The notes beneath the pieces are model-generated. The model saw nothing but the letters and a program-made list of their open reading frames with translations. It was not told the DNA's origin and made no database searches. Position numbers and translations under genes: made by a program. Positions 1-5,205 of a DNA stretch of 7,964 bases are shown here, piece by piece. The stretch lies in the NCBI GenBank assembly GCA_900555835.1, contig USMK01000038.1:1-7964 (forward strand), given 5' to 3'. This DNA is from an uncultured Clostridium sp. (GTDB taxonomy: Bacteria > Bacillota > Clostridia > TANB77 > CAG-508). Each line of letters starts with the position of its first letter. Positions within the stretch are counted from its first letter, which is position 1.

Positions 1-197
1 AAACTTTTTTAAAATATTTTTTGTTGATGTTTTGTCGGTTTTGGTCGTATTTTAGCGACCTCATTTATATTACCATTTTTTCCTCTGGAAGTCAATACTT
101 TTTTATCATTTTTTTAAATTTTTTCTTGGTAATTTTTTCTGGCTCTTGAATATATTATTTAGTAGTAATTATTTTGCTATGTTTGGGAGGTGATTTT

Positions 198-431
198 ATG
201 AAGCAAAAAGGGCTTGATTTCAAGCATAAAGAGGTTATTAATATTACTGATGGCAGACGTCTTGGTTTTGTTCAAGATGTTACCGCTAATTTAGAAACAG
301 GTACTATAACTTCTATTATAGTACCTGGCAACAGTAAACTTTTTAACATTTTTTCTTCTGGAAATGAGATTGTTATTCCTTGGGATAATGTAAAATGTAT
401 TGGTGATGATTTAATATTAGTTCAAATTTAG
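198..431 (+). CDS. ylmC: YlmC/YmxH family PRC-barrel sporulation-associated protein
   Basis: A 77-residue protein matching the YlmC/YmxH family of small PRC-barrel proteins, usually about 80 residues and found near sigG or other sporulation genes in Bacillota; its molecular role is not established. Seen in the sequence: an early V-I-N-I-x-D-G-R-R-L-G segment (residues 12-22), a central T-G-x-I-T-S-I-I-V-P-G (32-42) and an IPWDNV-x-x-IGDD-x-ILV ending, the usual landmarks of the family. The start is set at ATG 198 because GGGAGGTGAT at 185-194 sits 7 bases ahead of it; an in-frame ATG at 174 has no such site. The gene points toward sigG and only 2 bases separate the two stop codons. In Bacillus subtilis ylmC lies downstream of sigG on the same strand, so here neighbourhood is kept but orientation is reversed. 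No convincing promoter was found upstream (1-197). Confidence 0.88.
   Translation: MKQKGLDFKHKEVINITDGRRLGFVQDVTANLETGTITSIIVPGNSKLFNIFSSGNEIVIPWDNVKCIGDDLILVQI
298..327 (-). terminator. Perfect 12-bp inverted repeat inside ylmC; possible sigG terminator
   Basis: Twelve bases at 298-309 (CAGGTACTATAA) pair perfectly with 316-327 around a 6-base loop. Read on the minus strand the stem is followed by TTTCTAAATT, a weak T-rich tail, and lies about 107 bases past the sigG stop. It could end sigG transcripts within the convergent ylmC gene. There is no T-run on the plus strand. Terminator function is inferred from structure only. Confidence 0.4.
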
Positions 432-433
432 AC

Positions 434-1207
434 TTATTTATACATCTTTTTTATATGATTTATCGCACTTTTTTCTAGTCTTGACACTTGTGCTTGTGAT
501 ATTCCAATTTCTTCGGCAACTTCCATTTGTGTTTTTCCTGCAAAAAATCTTCTACCTATTATCATTTTTTCTCTGTCATTTAATTTTTTATAGGCTTCGG
601 CTATTGCTAAATTATTTGACCATTGTTCTTCTGTGTTTTTCTGGTCTTTTACTTGGTCCATTATATATATACTCTCACTTCCATCATTATATACCGGCTC
701 TTGCAGGGACATTGGATCTTGAATTGCATCTAAACACATTACCACTTCTTCTTTGTCAACATCTAATTCTTTTGCTATTTCTTCAACTGTTGGTTCTTTG
801 TGATTTTCTTTTGTTAGTTTTTCCCTTGCTTGTAATGCTTTATATGCCAAATCCCTAATCGACCTACTTACTCTTACCATATTGTTATCCCTTAAATATC
901 TTCTTATTTCTCCGATTATCATTGGCACCGCATATGTTGAAAATTGAACATTTAGGCTGATATCGAAATTGTCTATTGCTTTTATTAGTCCAATACACCC
1001 AACTTGAAATAAATCATCTGCATTTTCTCCTCTTCCAGAAAATTTTTGTATTACACTTAAAACTAGTCTTAAATTACCTTTTATAAATAATTCTCTTGCC
1101 TCGTCATCTCCGTTTTTTATTTTTTTTAATAGTTCTTCTTTTTCTTTATTATTAAGCAAGGGTAGTCTGGCAGTATTTACGCCACATATCTCCACCTTGT
1201 TTATCAA
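434..1207 (-). CDS. sigG: RNA polymerase sporulation sigma factor SigG
   Basis: Forespore-specific late sigma factor of 257 residues (B. subtilis about 260). It directs core RNA polymerase to late forespore genes after engulfment. Visible landmarks: the SigG-type N-terminus N-K-V-E-I-C-G-V-N-T, region 2 with NLRLVLSVIQKF (45-56) and DDLFQVGCIGLIKAIDNFD (64-82), TYAVPMIIGEIRRYLRDNN (91-109), and a region 4 helix-turn-helix T-Q-M-E-V-A-E-E-I-G-I-S-Q-A-Q-V-S-R-L-E (226-245). The start is TTG at 1207: AAAAGGAGG (1224-1216) lies 8 bases upstream and the resulting N-terminus matches the family. The gene reads through in one frame with no CGG codon, including the I-G-I-S-Q turn homologous to the second sigE shift site. 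A sigma-F-like promoter lies just upstream. Unlike B. subtilis, two unknown genes separate it from sigE. Confidence 0.97.
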   Translation of the reverse strand: MINKVEICGVNTARLPLLNNKEKEELLKKIKNGDDEARELFIKGNLRLVLSVIQKFSGRGENADDLFQVGCIGLIKAIDNFDISLNVQFSTYAVPMIIGEIRRYLRDNNMVRVSRSIRDLAYKALQAREKLTKENHKEPTVEEIAKELDVDKEEVVMCLDAIQDPMSLQEPVYNDGSESIYIMDQVKDQKNTEEQWSNNLAIAEAYKKLNDREKMIIGRRFFAGKTQMEVAEEIGISQAQVSRLEKSAINHIKKMYK

Positions 1208-1238
1208 ACGAAAAACCTCCTTTTAGAATACTTACTTT

Positions 1239-1267
1239 TAGTATTTCCAAAAAAAGGTTTTCTATTC
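1239..1267 (-). promoter_or_regulatory. Candidate sigma-F-type forespore promoter of sigG
   Basis: On the minus strand GAATA (1267-1263) is followed after 14 bases by GGAAATACTA (1248-1239). The second element fits the sigma-F -10 pattern GGnnAnAnTR at every fixed position, and GAATA resembles the -35 of sigma-F/sigma-G promoters; the spacer is a base or so shorter than usual. Initiation would fall about 24 bases or less from the AAAAGGAGG site. In B. subtilis sigG is transcribed by sigma-F, which makes this placement meaningful. A small inverted repeat, AATACT/AGTATT (1227-1232/1240-1245), overlaps it. Motif match only. Confidence 0.5.
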
Positions 1268-1274
1268 TTTATTT

Positions 1275-1676
1275 TTAGTTAGCCATTCTTTCTTTGTATT
1301 TTGCCATTTGTTCTTGATAGTTTTTTATTTGATTTTCAACTATCTTTTTTTCGCTTTTTGTTGAGTTTATTTCTTTTTGTATTTTGTTTAAATATCTTGT
1401 TAAATTTTCATTTATTTGTTCTAGTTCTGTATTATCTTTTTCTTCTAAATTAATTTCTTCTTTTTCTATTCTTTTTATTAGCTTTATTGTTTCTTGTGTT
1501 TTTTCATTTGTTAGTTCTTCTTCCTTTGGTTCTGTTTCTATTTCTATTTCATATGAATTTGTAAGTTCTGCTACATTCTTTTCCTCTTTTTTCATTATTC
1601 CGCTTATAAATCTTTTTATTTTGTCAAATATACTTTCGTGTATAACTTTTAAACTTTTCTCATTTGAATCTTTCAT
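1275..1676 (-). CDS. Hypothetical charged coiled-coil protein
   Basis: A 133-residue protein I do not recognise. Residues 8-29 (S-L-K-V-I-H-E-S-I-F-D-K-I-K-R-F-I-S-G-I-M-K) could form an amphipathic helix. Residues 36-60 are glutamate-rich and probably disordered. Residues 61-133 are dense in Glu, Lys, Gln, Asn and Ile/Leu with heptad-like spacing, suggesting a long coiled coil. There is no signal peptide or transmembrane segment. Its ATG overlaps the stop of the upstream gene in an ATGA arrangement, with GGGAGG (1688-1683) 6 bases before the start inside the upstream coding end, so the two are almost certainly co-transcribed and translationally coupled. It stops 68 bases before the sigG start. 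Location between sigE and sigG may suggest a role during sporulation, but nothing in the sequence proves this. Confidence 0.72.
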   Translation of the reverse strand: MKDSNEKSLKVIHESIFDKIKRFISGIMKKEEKNVAELTNSYEIEIETEPKEEELTNEKTQETIKLIKRIEKEEINLEEKDNTELEQINENLTRYLNKIQKEINSTKSEKKIVENQIKNYQEQMAKYKERMAN

Positions 1677-3025
1677 TCTCTTCCTCCCGGTTCTACTCCT
1701 AGATTTTTTTCATGTTTTTCCTTTAGATTTCCTATCTCTTTTGATAATATGTTAGTTTTTTGTTTTTGGTTTTTTAATTTTTCTTTTTCATTCTTTAATT
1801 CTTCTTCTTTTTTATTTATCTCTATAATGTTTTTCTTAATTTCCTGTTTTTGGTATTCCTGTTTTTTATCTGCTTTCTCTATTAGATAATTCATTACTTT
1901 TTCTCTTTTTATTTTAAAATCAGGCTTCACTTTGTAAAAATTTTTTTCTTCATCTTTCATTAGTTCTTGCATGTTTAATATATCTTCATCTTTTATTTTG
2001 TGTGGCACACTTGGTATAAGGCCGGTTTCCCTTGTTTGTTTATTTATTCGGAACAAATTCTGTTTTTGCAAATCTCTTAGCAATTCTGTTTTCACATGAA
2101 CTTTAAAAGGGCATACATAATTAGGAATATTTATTGATAGCACATTTTCATATTTTTTATTTTGTGCTTTATCATTTTCTATTGAAATCTCGAAGGATGG
2201 TATCCCATTTTCTTTCTCCTTAGCATATATGTTTACTAACTCCATTATATCCTTGTTTTTTTCGCTCATCAATTGTCTTTTGGCTCTTTCAAATATAATA
2301 TATTCATACACCTTTAATATGTCTATATCATATTTTCTCTTGTATAATCCAATTAGTCCTTGGCACTCCTTTATGCTTGGAATCTTTTTAAATTCTTCTT
2401 CTGGCAATGCTTTTGATGGTTGTTTTCCGCCTCTTGTATATTGGTTGAAACAAACTTTCGAAAAATTATCAACCATATTTTTATCTAATAATTTTTTGTA
2501 TATATTATTGGTATATATTTCTCCAATTTCCTCTATTTGTTCTTCTTTTGTTAATCCTATATTAAAATATTCTAAACTTCTTTTTCCCATTGAAGCAGTG
2601 ATTACTCTTTTTCGACCATATCCACATAATTTTGCAATCCTATTTTCTAATTGTATCTTTTTGGCTAACACCTCGACTGTTGAATTTTTCCAACTATCCA
2701 TATACTGTTTTTTTAGTTCTTCCTTGCTTGTTAAAAACGGATTTTTATTTGCTCTGGAATCAAACATCTTGTATTTATAGTTATGATTTTCTATCATTTT
2801 TTCGTCTAGGTTTATTCTATCTATTATATTGTACATTGCCTGAAGTTTTATTATGTTTTTCTTCTTAGGCTCCTCGTCTCTTGTTAATCGTTCTCCCTCT
2901 TTTAATACCATTTTAGTATAAGATGCTATGAAATTTAATTTATATTTATCTACAATTTCTTTAAATCTTTGCTCTTCTTTTTCCTCTATTTGATTTCTAC
3001 TCATTACATTTTGATTTCTATTCAT
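1673..3025 (-). CDS. Hypothetical 450-residue protein with C-terminal coiled coil
   Basis: A 450-residue, lysine- and glutamate-rich soluble protein that I cannot assign to a family. Residues 1-380 look folded, with hydrophobic patches and landmarks such as AKLCGYGRKR (131-140), VCFNQYTRGGKQPSKALPEE (191-210) and SINIPNYVCPFKVHVKTELL (297-316). Residues about 385-440 form a strongly charged probable coiled coil, ending in GVEPGGRE. No signal peptide, transmembrane segment or catalytic signature is evident. The start ATG 3025 is supported by AAAGGGG (3038-3032) 6 bases upstream. The first codons lie in a 21-bp tandem duplication, so an alternative start at codon 8 exists without its own ribosome site. 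The gene is coupled to the 133-residue gene by ATGA and is divergent from the small plus-strand gene. The pair interrupts the usual sigE-sigG adjacency and may be a lineage-specific insertion. Confidence 0.78.
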   Translation of the reverse strand: MNRNQNVMSRNQIEEKEEQRFKEIVDKYKLNFIASYTKMVLKEGERLTRDEEPKKKNIIKLQAMYNIIDRINLDEKMIENHNYKYKMFDSRANKNPFLTSKEELKKQYMDSWKNSTVEVLAKKIQLENRIAKLCGYGRKRVITASMGKRSLEYFNIGLTKEEQIEEIGEIYTNNIYKKLLDKNMVDNFSKVCFNQYTRGGKQPSKALPEEEFKKIPSIKECQGLIGLYKRKYDIDILKVYEYIIFERAKRQLMSEKNKDIMELVNIYAKEKENGIPSFEISIENDKAQNKKYENVLSINIPNYVCPFKVHVKTELLRDLQKQNLFRINKQTRETGLIPSVPHKIKDEDILNMQELMKDEEKNFYKVKPDFKIKREKVMNYLIEKADKKQEYQKQEIKKNIIEINKKEEELKNEKEKLKNQKQKTNILSKEIGNLKEKHEKNLGVEPGGRE

Positions 3026-3031
3026 TACATT
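2990..3031 (-). repeat. 21-bp tandem duplication over the start codon
   Basis: Bases 2990-3010 and 3011-3031 are adjacent direct copies differing at one position. The repeat is a multiple of three and is in frame, so the protein begins with related blocks (N-R-N-Q then S-R-N-Q) and has a second ATG at codon 8. The ribosome site at 3032-3038 lies just outside and serves only the first copy. Confidence 0.85.
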
Positions 3032-3040
3032 CCCCTTTAA

Positions 3041-3069
3041 TTGACATAAATCGTTTTTAGATGTATAAT
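3041..3069 (+). promoter_or_regulatory. Consensus sigma-A promoter of the small plus-strand gene
   Basis: TTGACA (3041-3046), a 17-base spacer, and TATAAT (3064-3069) form an exact vegetative consensus, with TG directly before the -10. The expected start is near 3076, leaving a leader of about 25 bases before ATG 3101. The -10 lies in the palindrome TATAATTATA (3064-3073), so a TATAAT also reads toward the divergent gene, but no good -35 accompanies it there. Confidence 0.85.
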
Positions 3070-3100
3070 TATATTATTACTCATGAAAGGTGGTTATTTT

Positions 3101-3328
3101 ATGGCTAATTACAAATGCCAAAATTTGATACGGCTGTTGCAGGCAATAACAAATTGCAACTATGAATCTTGGGAATTTCTCTTAAACGAATACTCTAAAA
3201 AATTCCCACATAATCAAAAGATTCTTCGTGAGCTTTCATTTATCGCATATTCTGACTATCCTTCAAAATATGCAATTGATAACATTTTGTGTGATTTGAA
3301 GAAATCACACAAAACCTATCAAAAATAA
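3101..3328 (+). CDS. Hypothetical 75-residue protein
   Basis: A small protein I do not recognise. It begins M-A-N-Y-K-C-Q-N-L-I-R-L-L-Q-A, contains two cysteines near the N-terminus (C6, C19) and one in the C-terminal part (C64), is rich in Tyr, Asn and Lys, and has no membrane segment. ATG 3101 is chosen over ATG 3083 because AAAGGTGG (3086-3093) lies 7 bases before it. A consensus sigma-A promoter precedes it and an intrinsic terminator follows 9 bases after the stop, so it is a complete single-gene transcription unit that should be well expressed in growing cells. It lies opposite to the surrounding sporulation genes. Codon 11 (3131-3133) is CGG, the only in-frame CGG in the window outside sigE, following ATA; skipping a base there gives only a short peptide, so a frameshift is not indicated. 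Codons such as CTG, CAG and TGC are commoner than in its neighbours, weakly suggesting foreign origin. Confidence 0.78.
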   Translation: MANYKCQNLIRLLQAITNCNYESWEFLLNEYSKKFPHNQKILRELSFIAYSDYPSKYAIDNILCDLKKSHKTYQK

Positions 3329-3337
3329 CCCATTTTT

Positions 3338-3364
3338 AGGAGCCTTTGAATAAAGGCTCTTTTT
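3338..3364 (+). terminator. Intrinsic terminator of the 75-residue gene
   Basis: GAGCCTTT (3340-3347) pairs with AAAGGCTC (3352-3359) around GAAT, and the stem can extend by two more pairs. It is followed by five T (3360-3364) and further T-rich sequence. On the minus strand no T-run follows the stem, so it does not obviously end sigE transcripts. Confidence 0.92.
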
Positions 3365-3444
3365 CTTTTATTATACACTAAGTTTTAGTTTTGACTAGTA
3401 TTGTTACTGAAATGTAATGTAAAAAACATTGTTTTGTAATATTT

Positions 3445-4178
3445 TTATCCTGTTTTACTTATTATATCTTTTTTCATTTTATTTATTATCTTTTTTTCTA
3501 GTCTTGATATATAACTTTGAGATATTCCGGAGCATATCTGCCACTTCTTTTTGTGTTTTTTCTTTTCCGCTTCCAAATCCATATCGCAATTCCATTATGT
3601 CTTTTTCTCTGCTATTTAATTTTTCTATTGATGCTTTTAAAAGCTTTCTGTCTACTTCATCTTCAATTCTTCTTGATGTTATATCTGGTTCTGTTCCCAA
3701 AATATCTGATAATAAAAGTTCATTTCCATCTCCATCTTGATTTAGTGGCTCGTCTATTGATACTTCTCCTTTTATTCTGTTGCTTCTTCTTAGATACATA
3801 AGTATTTCGTTTTCTATACATCTAGATGCATATGTGGCAAGTTTTATTTGCTTGTCTGTATTGAATGTATTTATTGCTTTCATTAACCCAATTGTTCCTA
3901 TTGATATTAGGTCTTCTATTCCAACTCCTGTATTTTCGAATTTTTTGGCTATGTATACTACAAGTCTTAGGTTTCTTTCTACTAATGTTTTTCTAGTTTC
4001 CAAGTCTCCTTTGGCAAGTTTGCCGAAGGAGTTGTTCTTCTTCTTCGCTGGTAAGTGGTGGTGGAAGTATTTGGCTTCCTCCTATGTAATATATAGGTAA
4101 TTCTTCTATTTCTTCTTTTACTAAATATTTTGCATATATTATATTTATTCTAGATTTTAGCAAGTCTAATATGTTCAT
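3445..4178 (-). CDS. sigE: Pro-sigma-E sporulation sigma factor, read through two +1 shifts at CGG
   Basis: Sigma-E drives early mother-cell transcription and is made as an inactive membrane-bound precursor. Zero frame from ATG 4178 gives 51 matching residues (hydrophobic pro-sequence, then I-Y-Y-I-G-G-S and L-P-P-P-L) but then CGG at 4025-4023 and a stop at 3995-3993 (61 residues). Skipping one base at 4025 continues with GKLAKGD, NLRLVVYIAKKF, IEDLISIGTIGLMKAINTF, ATYASRCIENEILMYLRR and up to V-A-D-M-L. A second CGG at 3529-3527 again breaks frame (stop 3481-3479, 232 residues). Skipping base 3529 restores G-I-S-Q-S-Y-I-S-R-L-E and a basic tail to TAA 3447-3445. The doubly shifted product is 243 residues; B. 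subtilis has 239. SigE starts 29 bases inside spoIIGA, with GGGGG (4194-4190) 11 bases before the ATG. Conservation on both sides of each break argues for a functional gene; two sequencing indels or recent decay remain possible. Confidence 0.88.
3520..3539 (-). other. Candidate +1 frameshift site 2 of sigE (CTC-CGG-A) in a hairpin loop
   Basis: In the mRNA sense the zero-frame codons are ATG CTC CGG AAT; the conserved protein needs CTC, skip C (3529), GGA. The site falls at the Leu-Gly turn of the region 4.2 helix-turn-helix. AGATAT (minus 3539-3534) can pair with ATATCT (3525-3520), leaving GCTCCGGA as the loop that holds the shift site. The paralogous turn in sigG reads ATT GGA with no extra base. 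Frameshifting is inferred from reading-frame conservation. Confidence 0.65.
4006..4031 (-). other. Candidate +1 frameshift site 1 of sigE (CTT-CGG-C) in a near-perfect hairpin
   Basis: In the mRNA sense the zero-frame codons are CTC CTT CGG CAA; the conserved protein needs CTT, skip C (4025), GGC. This mirrors the Ty1 +1 site CUU-AGG-C, which also yields Leu-Gly. CTCCTT (minus 4031-4026) pairs with AAGGAG (4011-4006) and GGCAA (4024-4020) with TTGCC (4017-4013); the skipped C is the only unpaired stem base, facing A4012. Frameshifting is inferred. Confidence 0.68.
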
Positions 4179-5070
4179 TTTCGCTTTTTCCCCCTTCTAT
4201 TAAAGTAATTCCTATTAGTGAGGTGTATCGTTCTGTTTTACTTAATTTCTTGTCGTATAATCCAATTATGATGTTTTGGTGTTCTATTATTTCGTCGTCA
4301 TATTCTATTTTTACGCCATCTGCTTTTAGTCCTAATAATAACCCATTTGGTGTACCTAGTGCGGTAAATGGAATTATTCTTAGTCTACTGGCATATTCAT
4401 TTTCTATGTTTTCTATTTTTCCTTCTATTATTTGTTTAGTATTATCTAGTATACTTTCTGGAATAATGTTTTGTAACAAATTTGTTTCCACTATAATTAC
4501 AGGTGTTTTGCTTATTGGATCTTTTAGTAGGTTTCCACTGTCTATCATTGCCGTACTGTTTATTTGATTTTTTAAGAATTTAATTGATATGTTGCAATAC
4601 ATAGTTTTACTTGTTATTCTTCCTTTTGCAATTTTAAAAGCTATTACTATTATTGCAAATCCGACTGTTCCTCCAAGCAGAGCAATTTTTAGTGGATATG
4701 TCCCTATGTATATTCCGTTTCGCATTAGAATTTCGGACGGTTTTATGAAATATAGTAATGCAAAGGCTGTTCCACCAAATGTAAATGAAGTTAAATAGAA
4801 AATTAGTAATTGTTTTAGGCATTTTTTTATACTTTTTGGACTTAGTGCAATATATACCATTGTTATTGATAGCAATATTTTAAGTACTAATGTTTTGTAT
4901 ATTTCTAAGCCAGATATATATGACACTACTGCATATATTCCTCCAATTAAACTGGCTATAAATATTCGTATTAGCTTGATTTCCACTTTGTTTATACTTG
5001 CAGTAGCAAATAGTATTATATAATTCATAATTATGTTTTCTAGTAATACTACATCTACATAGATTATCAT
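4150..5070 (-). CDS. spoIIGA: Sporulation sigma-E factor-processing peptidase SpoIIGA
   Basis: Membrane-embedded aspartic protease that removes the pro-sequence of sigma-E after asymmetric septation. The 306-residue length is typical. The N-terminal half (about 1-148) carries several hydrophobic membrane segments, starting MIIYVDVVLLENIIMNYIIL, then near 35-57, 60-77, 87-109 and 128-147. The soluble C-terminal half contains the catalytic M-I-D-S-G-N motif (175-180, Asp177; family form D-T/S-G) and the conserved R-I-I-P-F-T-A-L-G-T-P-N-G-L-L-L-G (231-247). ATG 5070 is preceded by AGGGAGG (5082-5076) at 5 bases. It is the first gene after a Spo0A-type promoter and overlaps sigE by 29 bases, so protease and substrate are co-expressed. 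It reads in one frame without CGG codons, which argues against general decay of the operon. Confidence 0.97.
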   Translation of the reverse strand: MIIYVDVVLLENIIMNYIILFATASINKVEIKLIRIFIASLIGGIYAVVSYISGLEIYKTLVLKILLSITMVYIALSPKSIKKCLKQLLIFYLTSFTFGGTAFALLYFIKPSEILMRNGIYIGTYPLKIALLGGTVGFAIIVIAFKIAKGRITSKTMYCNISIKFLKNQINSTAMIDSGNLLKDPISKTPVIIVETNLLQNIIPESILDNTKQIIEGKIENIENEYASRLRIIPFTALGTPNGLLLGLKADGVKIEYDDEIIEHQNIIIGLYDKKLSKTERYTSLIGITLIEGGKSENEHIRLAKI

Positions 5071-5095
5071 GTATGCCTCCCTAATTTTTCTATTT

Positions 5096-5128
5096 ATTGT
5101 ATACTGTTTTTTCTTAAAATACTGTCAA
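5096..5128 (-). promoter_or_regulatory. spoIIG-type promoter with 21-bp spacer
   Basis: TTGACA (minus 5128-5123) is followed after 21 bases by TACAAT (5101-5096); alternatively TATACA (5103-5098) at 19 bases. A consensus -35 with an over-long spacer is the known hallmark of the B. subtilis spoIIG promoter (22 bp), which sigma-A uses only with phosphorylated Spo0A. TGTCAAT (plus 5123-5129) matches the 0A box TGTCGAA at five of seven positions and overlaps the -35. The element lies between the ftsZ terminator and spoIIGA. Spo0A control is inferred. Confidence 0.65.
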
Positions 5129-5140
5129 TTTGTGGGCAAG

Positions 5141-5178
5141 AAAAAAAGAAATAATCTACTTTTATAGATTATTTCTTT
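5141..5178 (-). terminator. Intrinsic terminator of ftsA-ftsZ
   Basis: A perfect 14-bp stem (5145-5158 with 5165-5178, loop CTTTTA) begins 27 bases beyond the ftsZ stop. On the minus strand it is followed by four T, giving a run of seven with the stem end. T-rich sequence also follows on the plus strand, so it may work in both directions. It separates the division genes from the spoIIG promoter. Confidence 0.93.
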
Positions 5179-5205
5179 CATTTTTTTACTTTTTTATTTG
5201 TTTTT

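Noticed and set aside
43..60. GGTCG/CGACC inverted repeat near the left edge
   Set aside because: Only five pairs and no adjoining T-run on either strand; no gene end in the window to go with it.
3061..3096. Divergent promoter for the 450-residue gene using the palindromic TATAATTATA
   Set aside because: The minus-strand TATAAT (3073-3068) has only a poor -35 (TAACCA, 17 bases away); sporulation sigma patterns also fit only partly.
3131..3133. A third +1 shift at the CGG of the 75-residue gene
   Set aside because: Skipping one base gives only a few residues before a stop, and the preceding codon is ATA, not CUY, so simple in-frame reading is more likely.
3415..3445. AATGT/ACATT hairpin downstream of sigE as its terminator
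   Set aside because: Five AT-rich pairs and no T-run after it on the minus strand; no clear sigE terminator was found.
3445..4178. Reassignment of CGG to another amino acid as the explanation of the sigE breaks
   Set aside because: Reading CGG as any residue leaves the protein in the wrong frame; only skipping a base restores sigma-E sequence.
4634..4822. Minus-strand open frame of 62 codons inside spoIIGA
   Set aside because: It is out of frame with spoIIGA, which is intact here, and has no independent support.
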